NCBI RefSeq assembly: GCF_036192275.1
Contig: NZ_CP108088.1
Location: forward strand, 3,721,501-3,785,500
Source of the DNA: Streptomyces sp. NBC_00250
GTDB lineage: Bacteria; Actinomycetota; Actinomycetes; Streptomycetales; Streptomycetaceae
DNA length: 64,000 nt
Direction of reading: 5' to 3'
The first letter of the stretch is position 1. Each line of letters opens with the position of its first letter. The notes beneath the pieces are model-generated. The model saw nothing but the letters and a program-made list of their open reading frames with translations, was not told the DNA's origin and searched no databases. This document shows, piece by piece, positions 27,307 through 35,945 of this stretch. The position numbers and the translations under genes are program-made.

Positions 27307-28460
27307 ACGCTCACCTCGCGGCAGGCGCGGTAGAAGTCCTTCCAGTCGTCTCTCTCCCTGACCACCGTCTCCAGGTACTCCTGCCAGACCACCCGGTCGG
27401 CCGCCGGGTCGCGGACGACCGCGCCGAGGATGCCCGCCGCGATGTCGGCCGGGCGCAGGACGCCGTCACCGAAGTGGGCGGCGAGGGCGAGGCCGCCCGT
27501 GACGACGGAGATGGCCTCGGCCGTGGAGAGCGTGCCCGAGGGCGACTTGACCCGGGTCCTTCCGTCGGTGGTGACCCCGTCCCGCAGTTCGCGGAAGACG
27601 GTGACGACCCGGCGGATCTCGGCGACGCCGTCCGGGAGGACCGGCAGTTCGAGGGAGCGACCGAGCTGCTCGACGCGGCGGGCGACGATGTCGACCTCGG
27701 CCTCGGGGGTGGCGGGCAGCGGCAGGACCACCGTGTTGAAGCGACGACGCAGTGCGCTGGAGAGTTCGTTGACGCCCCGGTCGCGGTCGTTGGCCGTGGC
27801 GATCAGGTTGAAGCCGGGCACCGCCTGCACCTCCTGCCCCAGTTCGGGAAGGGGCAGGGTCTTCTCGGACAGGATCGTGATGAGCGTGTCCTGCACGTCG
27901 GCGGGGATGCGGGTGAGCTCCTCCACGCGCGCGGTCATGCCCTGCGCCATCGCCCGCATCACGGGGCTCGGCACGAGGGCGTCCCTGCTGGGGCCGTGGG
28001 CGAGGAGCCGGGCGTAGTTCCAGCCGTACCGGACGGCCTCCTCGGGGGTGCCTGCGGTGCCCTGGACGAGGAGGGTGGAGTCGCCGCTGACGGCGGCGGC
28101 GAGGTGCTCGGAGACCCAGGTCTTGGCGGTGCCGGGCACCCCGAGCAGGAGCAGCGCCCGGTCGGTGGCGAGCGTGGTGACGGCGACCTCCACGATGCGG
28201 CGCGGTCCCACGTACTTGGGGGTGATCACCGTCCCGTCGGGGAGGGTGCCGCCGAGGAGGTAGGTGGCGACGGCCCACGGCGAGAGGCGCCAGCGGGCGG
28301 GGCGGGGCCGGTCGTCGGCCGCGGCGAGCGCGGCGAGTTCGTCGGCGAAGGCGTGCTCCGCGTGCGGTCGCAGGACCTCGGTCACGGCCTGCGACTGCCC
28401 CGGTCCGGTGTCCGTCTCGACACCGGAACCGGGCTGCGCGATGGTTTCGGGCACGGGCAT
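27303..28460 (-). CDS. MoxR-type AAA+ ATPase
   Basis: The 385-residue protein has a Walker A motif (GVPGTAKT, 107-114), the MoxR loop and AAA segments GNWN-type YGWNYARLL, the VEELTRIPADVQDTLITIL block (Walker B position), sensor I FNLIATANDRDRG with NELSSALRRRF (arginine finger region), and a C-terminal lid. MoxR ATPases act as chaperones for VWA partners, and here a VWA gene lies two genes downstream. ATG 28460 is fixed by GGAGGGGG eight bases upstream. A near-perfect RecA-NDp-like promoter lies at 28498-28520. The stop overlaps the DUF5682 start. Confidence 0.92.
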   Translation of the reverse strand: MPVPETIAQPGSGVETDTGPGQSQAVTEVLRPHAEHAFADELAALAAADDRPRPARWRLSPWAVATYLLGGTLPDGTVITPKYVGPRRIVEVAVTTLATDRALLLLGVPGTAKTWVSEHLAAAVSGDSTLLVQGTAGTPEEAVRYGWNYARLLAHGPSRDALVPSPVMRAMAQGMTARVEELTRIPADVQDTLITILSEKTLPLPELGQEVQAVPGFNLIATANDRDRGVNELSSALRRRFNTVVLPLPATPEAEVDIVARRVEQLGRSLELPVLPDGVAEIRRVVTVFRELRDGVTTDGRTRVKSPSGTLSTAEAISVVTGGLALAAHFGDGVLRPADIAAGILGAVVRDPAADRVVWQEYLETVVRERDDWKDFYRACREVSV

Positions 28461-28497
28461 GGATCCCCCTCCAGATCGTTCGACCTGCTGTGGATCC

Positions 28498-28520
28498 ACC
28501 GTGCACCATGCCACTGACAA
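28498..28520 (-). promoter_or_regulatory. Putative RecA-NDp/PafBC promoter of the moxR operon
   Basis: The minus strand reads TTGTCAGTG, eight bases, then CACGGT. The first block is a perfect match to the actinobacterial DNA-damage promoter TTGTCRGTG-N8-TANNNT; the -10 has one mismatch. Transcription would begin about 30 bases before moxR. Confidence 0.6.
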
Positions 28521-28566
28521 TCGGATGTCACCGCTGGTCAGGGGCTGTTGGAGGGGTGGTGAAGGG

Positions 28567-28592
28567 GTGATGGAGGGTCAGCCCTCCATCAC
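28567..28592 (-). terminator. Terminator after the MmpS-like gene
   Basis: The perfect hairpin GTGATGGAGGG-TCAG-CCCTCCATCAC is located 28 bases past the lipoprotein stop and before the moxR promoter, separating the two transcripts. Confidence 0.75.
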
Positions 28593-28619
28593 GACGGGGC
28601 GATGGGGCGACGGGGCGAC

Positions 28620-29033
28620 TCAGCCCACGACCGGGGAGACGGCGACGCAGCCCCCGGCCATCGCCTGCTCGGCCTTGGCCTCCTTGATGACCTTGCCCTG
28701 GTAGATGATCTTGCACGTGAGGTCGGCCGGGGCGAGCGAGATCGGCATGACGGCCGGCGGCATGACGCCCTTCAGTGTCACCGTCTTCTTCCACGGCGCG
28801 GTCGGCTTCTTCTCCGACGCGACCTTCGGCGCCATCGCGGTGCCGTCACCCGCGTGGTAGTCGATGGACTCGATGCCCTTGCCGGTGACTTCGTACGTGA
28901 CCTCGTAGGACTCGTTCACGGACTTGTCGACCTGGTCGACGGCCTTCTCGGCGGCCTCGGAGCAGGCGCCGAGGCCGAGAGCGAGACCGGCGACGGCGAG
29001 GGCCGAGACGGCGGTGCGGGCGGTGCGCTTCAT
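28620..29033 (-). CDS. MmpS-like lipoprotein
   Basis: The 137-residue protein has a signal peptide with lipobox LGAC (Cys24). The mature part matches the MmpS-type domain: VTYEVTGKGIESIDYHAGDG, an APWKKTVTLKG strand, then DLTCKIIYQGKVIKEA with paired Cys residues. Mycobacterial MmpS proteins assist RND lipid exporters, but no MmpL is nearby, so the role here is open. It is placed between the two divergent arms of the MoxR/SWIM system but has its own terminator. ATG 29033 follows AGGGG. Confidence 0.75.
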   Translation of the reverse strand: MKRTARTAVSALAVAGLALGLGACSEAAEKAVDQVDKSVNESYEVTYEVTGKGIESIDYHAGDGTAMAPKVASEKKPTAPWKKTVTLKGVMPPAVMPISLAPADLTCKIIYQGKVIKEAKAEQAMAGGCVAVSPVVG

Positions 29034-29211
29034 GCGGGGTCCCCTGGACGGTCGTGGTGGATCAGTGGGTCCCGCGCAGAGAATCGTAAAGGGAGAGTAA
29101 AGTCAAATCCCCTCACGGCCTCCCCTGGCGAGCCCGAACAGCCCCCGAACAGCCTCCGGACAACCCCCGGGGCATCCCCCGGGCATCCCGTGAACACCCA
29201 GGCCAGGAGCG

Positions 29212-29234
29212 TTGTCAGTGGCGGCCTCTACCGT
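29212..29234 (+). promoter_or_regulatory. RecA-NDp/PafBC-type promoter of the SWIM gene
   Basis: TTGTCAGTG (29212-29220), exactly eight bases, then TACCGT (29229-29234) matches TTGTCRGTG-N8-TANNNT in full. Initiation about seven bases after the -10 falls on or next to the A of ATG 29242, implying a leaderless transcript. Confidence 0.75.
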
Positions 29235-29241
29235 CGGTGAC

Positions 29242-30588
29242 ATGAATGCCATGGGGGTGCGCTGGACGGCTGATCAGGTGCTGGCACTGGCTCCTGACGA
29301 CGCCTCGCGCAGAGCGGGAAGCAAGCTCGGCACGGCCGGGCCGTGGTCGGGCACGGGTCGCGGCGAGGGCGCCGTCTGGGGCCGCTGCAAGGGCAGCGGC
29401 CGCGTGCCGTACCGGACGGTCGTCGACACCACGGGGCCCGCTTACCTGTGCGAATGCCCCAGCCGTAAGTTCCCGTGCAAGCACGCGCTCGGCCTGCTGC
29501 TCCTCCAGGCCTCGGACGGGGCGGCGATCGAGGAGGCCGCCGCCCCCGACTGGGCCGGGCAGTGGCTCACGGCACGACGCGGGCACGCCGAGAGCGCGGT
29601 ACGGAAGTCCGGGGGCGGGGCCGCCGGAGGCCCGGCGGATCCCGAGGCGGCACGCCGCCGGGCCGAGCGCAGAGCCGCCCGGATCACCTCGGGCGCCGAG
29701 GAGTTGGAGCAGCGGCTCGCCGACCTGCTGCGCGGCGGCCTCGCGGCGGCCGAGCAGCCGGGGTACGGACTGTGGGAGGAGACGGCTGCCCGGATGGTCG
29801 ACGCCCAGGCGCCGGGACTCGCGGGCCGGGTCCGGGAGTTGGGCGCGATACCGGGCTCGGGGCCCGGCTGGCCGGTGCGGCTCCTGGAGGAGTGCGCGCT
29901 GACCCATCTCCTCGACCGGGCCTGGCTCGGCGTCGACCGGCTGCCCGCGCCCTTCGCGACGACCGTTCGGACCCGGATCGGCCTGACCGCCCCGGCCGAA
30001 GGCGTCCCGGTGCGCGACCACTGGCTGGTGCTCGCGCAGTACGACGCGGCCGACGCCCGACTGACCACCCGGCGCATCTGGCTGCACGGCACGACGAGCG
30101 GGCGCACGGCGCTCCTGCTGTCCTTCGGCGCGGCGGGGAGGGCTCCTCGACTGGCGCTCCCCGTGGGCGCGGTGCTCGACGGCGAGCTGACCCCGCACGC
30201 GGGCTCCGGCCGGCTGCGGGCGGAGCCGGGCGAGCAGTTCGTCCCGGTCGAGGGCCCCGCCGCCCCGCCACCGGGCGGACCTGTCGGCGCGGCCCTCGAC
30301 GCGTACGGGCGCGCGCTGCGCGAGGACCCCTGGCTGGACTCCTGGCCCGTGACGCTGAGCGCGGTCGTCCCCGCGCGCGCGGAGTACGGCTGGCAGCTCG
30401 CCGACGCCGACGGCCGCGAGGCCCTGCCGTTGACGCCCGCCGCCCAGTCCCGGCCCGGACTCTGGCGCCTGGTCGCCCTGTCCGGCGGAGCCCCGGTCAC
30501 GGTCTTCGGAGAGTGCGGGCACCGGGGATTCACCCCGCTCGCCGCCTGGTCACCGGAGACCCCGGGAGAGACGGTCCCCCTCATATGA
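29242..30588 (+). CDS. SWIM zinc-finger protein
   Basis: The 448-residue protein has an N-terminal SWIM zinc finger with ligands C70, C72, C79 and H81 (CECPSRKFPCKH, CxCx6CxH), thought to bind DNA or protein. A helical region and a beta-rich C-terminus follow. ATG 29242 is chosen because no Shine-Dalgarno precedes it and the RecA-NDp-type promoter would start transcription at this base; a GTG at 29218 inside the promoter is less likely. The stop overlaps a possible start of the DUF5691 gene. It is a standard partner of MoxR/VWA/DUF5682/DUF5691 clusters. Confidence 0.87.
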   Translation: MNAMGVRWTADQVLALAPDDASRRAGSKLGTAGPWSGTGRGEGAVWGRCKGSGRVPYRTVVDTTGPAYLCECPSRKFPCKHALGLLLLQASDGAAIEEAAAPDWAGQWLTARRGHAESAVRKSGGGAAGGPADPEAARRRAERRAARITSGAEELEQRLADLLRGGLAAAEQPGYGLWEETAARMVDAQAPGLAGRVRELGAIPGSGPGWPVRLLEECALTHLLDRAWLGVDRLPAPFATTVRTRIGLTAPAEGVPVRDHWLVLAQYDAADARLTTRRIWLHGTTSGRTALLLSFGAAGRAPRLALPVGAVLDGELTPHAGSGRLRAEPGEQFVPVEGPAAPPPGGPVGAALDAYGRALREDPWLDSWPVTLSAVVPARAEYGWQLADADGREALPLTPAAQSRPGLWRLVALSGGAPVTVFGECGHRGFTPLAAWSPETPGETVPLI

Positions 30589-30626
30589 CCCCCGCCGATC
30601 ACATACGGCCCGCCCGGAGGATCTCC

Positions 30627-32270
30627 ATGGAGACGGACACGACGATCCCGACGGCCGGCGCTGTTCTCGCGGAGGACGGCTTCTGGGAGGAGCTCGTCAC
30701 CTCGGCGCTGCTCGGTACGGACCGGCGGGCGCCCGCCGGGCTCGCCGTCGCGCCGGGCGGTGACCTGCCGGGCGCTTTGCTCGACGCCGCCGCGCTCCAC
30801 ACCGTACGACGCAGGGCAGGGCTGCGCCCCGGGCCCGCCGTGACGCCGCCGGAGCGCGCGCCCGAGGATCCCCGTGGACCGCTCCCCGGGGCGGCGCGGC
30901 GGCGGCTCGACCAGTTGCTCGCCGGCCGGGCCGCGCCCTCGCCCGCCGGGCGGCGCGGGGCCGCTCCGGACCTCGCCGAACTGCTCCCGCAGTGGCTGGC
31001 CCTCGCCAACGAGCTCGGGTACAAGGCCCCGGCGGCCGCCCTGCCCGCCCTTCTCGACGCGGCCCGGGCCCGCACCGATCTGCGGCCCCAGGCACTCCAG
31101 CTGGCCGGGCCGCGCGGCCTGTGGCTGGCCCGGCTCAACCCCGAGTGGAGGTTCGCCCTCCGGGGTGCGGGCGCGGGCGGCTCCCTCCCGGACCCCGGGG
31201 ACCGGGAGGCTGTGCGCGCGCTCTGGGACGAGGGTCTGTTCGCCGAGCGGGTCGCCCTGCTCGCCGCCGTACGGACCCGGGATCCGGCGGCCGGTCTCGC
31301 CCTCCTCGCGTCCACCTGGACCACCGAGCGGGCGGAGGACCGGTTGATGTTCCTGGACTCGCTGCGGGCCGGGCTCTCCGGCGCGGACGAGGAGTTCCTG
31401 GAGGCGGCCCTCGGCGACCGCAGCCGCAATGTGCGGGCCACCGCCGCCGAACTGCTGTCCGCACTGCCTTCCTCGGCGCTCGCGGGCCGGATGGCGGGCC
31501 GGGCGGTCACCTGTGTCGGCCTCGACCGGACGGCGGAGTCGCCCACGATCATCGTGGAGGCCCCGCACGAGTGCGACACCGGCATGCAGCGCGACGGCCT
31601 CGCGGCGACGCCCCCTGCGGGCAGGGGCGAGCGGTCCTGGTGGCTGGGCCAGCTCGTCGAGGCCGCACCGCTGTCCTGCTGGCCGCGCAGGTTCGGGGGG
31701 CGCGACCCGGAGGAGATCGTGGCGCTGCCGGTCGCCGACGACTGGCAGGGAGAACTGCACGCGGCCTGGTGCCGGGCGGCCGTACGGCAGCGGGACGCGG
31801 CCTGGTCGCGTGCGCTGCTCGGCTCCCCGGCGACCCCGCCCGCGACCGGCCCCGGCACCTCGTCGCTGGCCGAGCGGGCCCAGCTCCTGTCGACGCTGCC
31901 CCAGGAGGAACGGGCGCTCTGGGTCGCCTCGTTCATCGCGGCCCACGGCATGTCGGAGGCCTTCCAGCTGCTCGGCGTCTGTGAGGTGCCGTGGGCGGAG
32001 CCGCTCGGCGGGGCGGTGATCGACGCCCTCGACATCGCGCGGGAGGCGGGCAGCTACCCCTGGAGCTTCAGCGGGGTGATGGGTCTCGCGGAGCGCTGCC
32101 TCGCCCCGGAGGCGGCCCGGCAGCTGGAGTCCCTGACGGCCCGGCCGGACGAGGCGGAAGACGTCTCCCCCGGTGCGGGCGGCTACTGGTCCGAGGCCTT
32201 CCAGCGCCTGGTCTCCACGCTCCGGCTCCGCGAGGCGATGAGAGCCGAACTCACGGAACCGGCGCTGTAG
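30627..32270 (+). CDS. DUF5691 family protein
   Basis: The 547-residue alpha-helical protein matches DUF5691 (FWEELVTSALLGTDRRAP near the N-terminus, RLDQLLAG, and HEAT-like helices such as FLEAALGDRSRNVRATAAELLSAL). It is encoded right after the SWIM gene. The start is set at ATG 30627 by a strong GGAGG six bases upstream; an ATG at 30585 overlapping the SWIM stop (ATGA) would add 14 residues. HEAT-like repeats suggest a scaffold within a MoxR/VWA assembly, which is an inference. Confidence 0.85.
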   Translation: METDTTIPTAGAVLAEDGFWEELVTSALLGTDRRAPAGLAVAPGGDLPGALLDAAALHTVRRRAGLRPGPAVTPPERAPEDPRGPLPGAARRRLDQLLAGRAAPSPAGRRGAAPDLAELLPQWLALANELGYKAPAAALPALLDAARARTDLRPQALQLAGPRGLWLARLNPEWRFALRGAGAGGSLPDPGDREAVRALWDEGLFAERVALLAAVRTRDPAAGLALLASTWTTERAEDRLMFLDSLRAGLSGADEEFLEAALGDRSRNVRATAAELLSALPSSALAGRMAGRAVTCVGLDRTAESPTIIVEAPHECDTGMQRDGLAATPPAGRGERSWWLGQLVEAAPLSCWPRRFGGRDPEEIVALPVADDWQGELHAAWCRAAVRQRDAAWSRALLGSPATPPATGPGTSSLAERAQLLSTLPQEERALWVASFIAAHGMSEAFQLLGVCEVPWAEPLGGAVIDALDIAREAGSYPWSFSGVMGLAERCLAPEAARQLESLTARPDEAEDVSPGAGGYWSEAFQRLVSTLRLREAMRAELTEPAL

Positions 32271-32377
32271 ACCGGGTGGACAACCGTGGACCGGGTGGAC
32301 CGGGTGGGGTGAGTGGGGTGAGTGGGCCGGGGCGACCGCCTGGGCAGAGCGGACCGGCCGTCCCACGGCACACCGAA

Positions 32378-32401
32378 GGGCCCTCCCCTAAAGGAGGGCC
32401 C
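32378..32401. terminator. Bidirectional terminator
   Basis: GGGCCCTCC-CCTAAA-GGAGGGCCC hairpin between the convergent DUF5691 and icmB genes. Confidence 0.75.
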
Positions 32402-32427
32402 CGACGGCGTGAGGTGGACGAACCGGA

Positions 32428-32835
32428 CTACGCGGCCACGCGCACGTTCGCGTTCACCCAGTCGACGATGGACGTCGTCGTCGCGCCCGGCGTGAAGATC
32501 TCCGCCACGCCCTTCTCCTTCAGAGGCGCGATGTCCCCGTCCGGGATGATGCCGCCACCGAAGACCTTGATGTCCTCCGCGTCGCGGTCCTTGAGGAGCT
32601 CCAGGACCTTCACGAACAGCGTGTTGTGCGCGCCCGAGAGGATCGAGAGACCGATCGCGTCGGCGTCCTCCTGGATCGCGGTGTCGACGATCTGCTCGGG
32701 CGTCTGGTGGAGTCCGGTGTAGATGACCTCCATACCGGCGTCGCGGAGTGCCCGCGCGATCACCTTGGCCCCGCGATCGTGGCCGTCGAGACCCGGCTTG
32801 GCTACCACCACGCGGATCGGACCGGTCACACCCAT
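32428..32835 (-). CDS. icmB: Isobutyryl-CoA mutase small (B12-binding) subunit
   Basis: The 135-residue stand-alone cobalamin-binding domain carries the DxHxxG motif (D17, H19, G22 in [10 protein letters not shown]), the LSILSGAHN segment and the GGGIIPDGD motif. The length and isolated form fit IcmB, which joins the large IcmA subunit to interconvert isobutyryl- and n-butyryl-CoA, feeding valine catabolism and polyketide precursors. No large subunit lies in this window, as expected for Streptomyces, where the genes are separate. ATG 32835 follows GGAGG by five bases. A methylmalonyl-CoA-mutase accessory domain is the alternative. Confidence 0.9.
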   Translation of the reverse strand: MGVTGPIRVVVAKPGLDGHDRGAKVIARALRDAGMEVIYTGLHQTPEQIVDTAIQEDADAIGLSILSGAHNTLFVKVLELLKDRDAEDIKVFGGGIIPDGDIAPLKEKGVAEIFTPGATTTSIVDWVNANVRVAA

Positions 32836-33138
32836 CACTGCCTCCACATGCGACCCCCGCGCCTGTTTGCCGGGGAGGTGAACGAACGTTATCGCCAGCA
32901 TCTCGCAACCGCCCGTTTCGCGGTGGCGAGCGAGGGGGAAATCACACGTGGGACATGTTCGCTCTGCGCCGGACCCCGCTTTCGGGCCCTCCTCCTGGGC
33001 CCACCAGCCGCAAGCGGGGCACGGACGCAAAGGGAGCCGCGACGAGGTCGCCGCGTCCCCGTGCCGCCGTCCGTGCGGCGCGGGGACGCGGCGTACCGGC
33101 GTACCGTCCGGCCCCGCGCACCGTTCGGGAGGCCGGCC
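32836..33138. other. Divergent intergenic region icmB / esterase
   Basis: A 300-base stretch without a credible gene; it should contain the promoters of both flanking genes. No hairpin or clear promoter hexamers were identified. Confidence 0.4.
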
Positions 33139-33930
33139 ATGGAGCTCACCAAGGTCACCACCCTGATGAAGGCCACCGCCCTGGAGCTCGCGATCCTCAC
33201 CGGGCACCTCGTCCTGTACCCGTCGGGGATCGTGGCCGAGCGCCTCGCGCCCGCCGCTCCCCCGTCCGAGGTCACCCCGGGCCGGCGCCCGGTCGTCCTG
33301 CTCCACGGCTTCGTGGACAACCGCTCGGTCTTCGTCCTGCTGCGCCGCTCCCTCGTCCGCAGCGGCCGTGACTGCGTCGAGTCGCTCAACTACTCACCGC
33401 TCACCTGCGACCTGCGGGCCGCCGCCGAGCTGCTCGGCCGCCGGGTGGACGAGATCCGCGCCCGTACGGGACACGCCGAGGTCGACATCGTCGGGCACAG
33501 CCTGGGCGGGCTCATCGCCCGTTATTACGTACAGCGTCTCGGCGGTGACACCAAGGTGCGCACCCTGGTCACGCTCGGCACCCCGCACTCCGGCACGAGC
33601 ATCGCCCCGCTCGCCGACGCGCACCCGCTGGTCCGGCAGATGCGGCCCGGTTCGGAGGTGCTGCGGGAGCTCGCCGGGCCCTCGCCCGGCTGCCGGACCA
33701 GGTTCGTGAGTTTCTGGAGCGATCTCGACCAGATCATGGTGCCGGTGGAGACGGCCCGTCTGGACCACCCCGACCTGTTCGTGCACAACGTCCGGGTCAG
33801 CGGAATCGGTCATCTCGCGCTTCCCGTGCACCCCACGGTGGCCACCGGGGTCCGGGAGGCGCTCGACGCGGGCGGGCCGGAGGCGCCGGGAGCGCACGAG
33901 GAAGAGCCGGGCACGACCTCCGTGGCGTGA
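33139..33930 (+). CDS. Alpha/beta hydrolase (lipase/esterase)
   Basis: The 263-residue protein is a triacylglycerol-lipase-type alpha/beta hydrolase. It has the oxyanion motif [14 protein letters not shown] and the nucleophile elbow GHSLGG in [25 protein letters not shown] follows, then a candidate acid (SDLDQIMVP) and the final His in [11 protein letters not shown]. The N-terminus is hydrophobic ([14 protein letters not shown]), consistent with a membrane anchor or weak signal. The ATG follows GGGAGG. The substrate is unknown. Confidence 0.88.
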   Translation: MELTKVTTLMKATALELAILTGHLVLYPSGIVAERLAPAAPPSEVTPGRRPVVLLHGFVDNRSVFVLLRRSLVRSGRDCVESLNYSPLTCDLRAAAELLGRRVDEIRARTGHAEVDIVGHSLGGLIARYYVQRLGGDTKVRTLVTLGTPHSGTSIAPLADAHPLVRQMRPGSEVLRELAGPSPGCRTRFVSFWSDLDQIMVPVETARLDHPDLFVHNVRVSGIGHLALPVHPTVATGVREALDAGGPEAPGAHEEEPGTTSVA

Positions 33931-34043
33931 CGCTCCGGGACCGTTCTTCGAACGTTCCTCGAACACAAGGCCAAAGCTCCCTCCGCGAGCTGGCGAAACA
34001 CGGCCGATTGCCCGTTTCCTACGGGCTCAAACCCTTCCGAAGA

Positions 34044-34073
34044 TTGTCGGTTGCGCATACCGCCGGGTACAGT
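34044..34073 (+). promoter_or_regulatory. Candidate promoter of the M23 gene
   Basis: TTGTCG, 18 bases, TACAGT fits a housekeeping sigma promoter and lies about 80 bases before the GTG start. Confidence 0.4.
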
Positions 34074-34152
34074 CGCGCCACTGCTTACCCCCGGGACACC
34101 CCTCGTCGGGCCGCCCCGGAATGGTCCTGCTGCCGAGGCGAGAGAGACGTTG

Positions 34153-35865
34153 GTGAACGACCAGCACCCCCACGCCGGGTACGCCGGAGACGGCGCCCAC
34201 TCCACCGGCAGCTTCGCCACCGACCCCCTCTTCGGCGCCTACGCCGACGGTCAGGCCGACCACAGCGGACAGTGGAATCTCGGCGGGTACGACGCCACCG
34301 GCGGGTACGCGACGACGGGGCAGTACGACACCACGCAGTACGACACCACGGGCACGCAGTACGACACCACGGGGCAGTACGGCACCACCGGTCAGTACGA
34401 CACGACCGGCCAGTGGGACACCACCGGGCAGTGGAACACCACCGGCGCCTACGACACCACCGGCACGTACGCGACCTCGGCCGGTCAGTACGAGACGACG
34501 ACCGGTCAGTACGACACGACGGCCGCGCAGTACGAGACCATCACCGGCCAGTACGAGACGCCCCCCCCGTACGACGCCGCCGCGCAGTACGAGGCCGCCC
34601 CCTCGTACGACACCACCGGCCAGTGGGACGCCTCCGCCTGGACCGAGGCCCAGCACACCGGCCAGTACGAGACCCTCCACTCCGGCGCCTACGCCGCCCA
34701 GGGGGCGTACGGCTACGAGGCCTACGACGCCACCGGCCAGTGGGCCGCCCCCGCGTTCGCGACCGACACCGGCGCCTACGACGCGACCGCGTGGAACCAG
34801 GCGGCCCCCGAGGCCGATCCGGTCGTCCCCCAGCAGTACACCCCGGGCCCCGAGCACACCGCGGAGTTCGCGTTCGAGTACGTCCCCGAGACCGAGGCGG
34901 CCACCGCCGAGGCCCTCGCGGACCCGGACGACACCGAGTCCGCCCACGACCTCGACGCCGGCCTCGACGAACACGACCGCGACCACGACGGTGACGTCGA
35001 CGACCGTCACGACGTCCGCGCCGACGACCTCGACGACCAGCCCGCCGTCGAGGTCCGTACCGACTCCCCCGTCGCCGGCCGCCCCGTACGCCGCTCCTCC
35101 GCCGGCAGCCGCGGCCGTCGCCGTACCCCCGCCAAGCGGTCCGCGCTGCTGACCGTCGCCGTCCCCTCCGCCTGCGTCATGGGAGTCGCCGGCATCGCCG
35201 CCGCCTCCGTCGGCGGACTCACCGGACCCGTCGGCGACAGCGGGAAGAAGGACGACACGACCGCGCTCGCCGCCGCCGACCCGTCCTCCGTCAAACAGGT
35301 CGCCGCCAACAACGCGCTCGACACGCAGCTCGCCGCGCTCAGCGCCGACGCCCGCGACTTCGGCGACCGCGCCAGCCGCACCCAGGAACGCATCGACCTC
35401 AAGGCCCGCCAGGCGGCCGACAAGAAGAAGCGCGAGGAGGAGGCGGCCCGCAAGGAGGCGCTGCGTCCCAAGTTCATGCTGCCGGTGGAACTCCACCGGC
35501 TCAGCGCGCGCTTCGGCCAGTCCGGCGTCAACTGGATGTCCGTGCACACCGGCATCGACTTCCCCGTGCAGACCGGCACCCCCGTGATGGCCGCGACGGA
35601 CGGCACCGTCCGCACCCAGATCAACAGCGCCTACGGCAACATGGTGATCGTGACCGCCCCGGACGGCACCGAGACCTGGTACTGCCACCTCAGCAGCGCC
35701 AAGATCCGCTACGGCCAGGTGAAGGCCGGCGACGTCATCGCGTACTCCGGCGACACGGGCAACTCCACCGGCCCGCACCTGCACTTCGAGGTCCGGCCGG
35801 GCGGCGGTTACGCGATCGACCCGCTGGCCTGGCTGCGCAGCCACGGTCTCGACCCGACCAGCTGA
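34153..35865 (+). CDS. Membrane-anchored M23 metallopeptidase with repetitive N-terminus
   Basis: In this 570-residue protein residues 50-230 are a repetitive Tyr/Thr/Gly/Gln stretch (QYDTTG units) followed by an acidic segment, all predicted cytoplasmic. A basic patch precedes one membrane helix (about 333-358). Outside are a coiled coil (about 385-440; QERIDLKARQAADKKKREEEAARKE) and a C-terminal M23 domain with the full zinc and catalytic set: H465xxxD469, H512, H542-x-H544. It should cleave peptidoglycan peptides. The GTG is chosen at the first conserved-looking residue; a TTG one codon upstream is possible. Confidence 0.88.
   Translation: MNDQHPHAGYAGDGAHSTGSFATDPLFGAYADGQADHSGQWNLGGYDATGGYATTGQYDTTQYDTTGTQYDTTGQYGTTGQYDTTGQWDTTGQWNTTGAYDTTGTYATSAGQYETTTGQYDTTAAQYETITGQYETPPPYDAAAQYEAAPSYDTTGQWDASAWTEAQHTGQYETLHSGAYAAQGAYGYEAYDATGQWAAPAFATDTGAYDATAWNQAAPEADPVVPQQYTPGPEHTAEFAFEYVPETEAATAEALADPDDTESAHDLDAGLDEHDRDHDGDVDDRHDVRADDLDDQPAVEVRTDSPVAGRPVRRSSAGSRGRRRTPAKRSALLTVAVPSACVMGVAGIAAASVGGLTGPVGDSGKKDDTTALAAADPSSVKQVAANNALDTQLAALSADARDFGDRASRTQERIDLKARQAADKKKREEEAARKEALRPKFMLPVELHRLSARFGQSGVNWMSVHTGIDFPVQTGTPVMAATDGTVRTQINSAYGNMVIVTAPDGTETWYCHLSSAKIRYGQVKAGDVIAYSGDTGNSTGPHLHFEVRPGGGYAIDPLAWLRSHGLDPTS
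34300..34660. repeat. QYDTTG codon repeats
   Basis: More than a dozen degenerate 18-bp units (CAGTACGACACCACSGG core) encode the repetitive N-terminus of the M23 protein. Confidence 0.85.
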
Positions 35866-35887
35866 CCTCACCCCTCACCTCTCACCG

Positions 35888-35930
35888 ACGAGAGCGGGCC
35901 CCGGCTTCCTCGGCCGGGGCCCGCTCTCGT
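35888..35930. terminator. Bidirectional terminator
   Basis: The hairpin ACGAGAGCGGGCCCCGGC / GCCGGGGCCCGCTCTCGT lies between the convergent M23 and pcrA genes. Confidence 0.8.
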
Positions 35931-35945
35931 ACGCCGTCTCCGCGG

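Noticed and set aside
29218..29241. GTG start for the SWIM protein with AGGAG upstream
   Set aside because: It lies within the promoter motif; the predicted transcript would begin at ATG 29242, so the upstream codons would not be transcribed.
33940..33968. LexA/SOS box (TCGAAC repeats)
   Set aside because: TCGAAC elements here are direct repeats and not the TCGAAC-N4-GTTCGA palindrome.
33930..34150. c-di-AMP (ydaO) riboswitch upstream of the M23 gene
   Set aside because: Wall hydrolases in Streptomyces are often so controlled, but the conserved pseudoknot segments of the ydaO class were not recognisable here.
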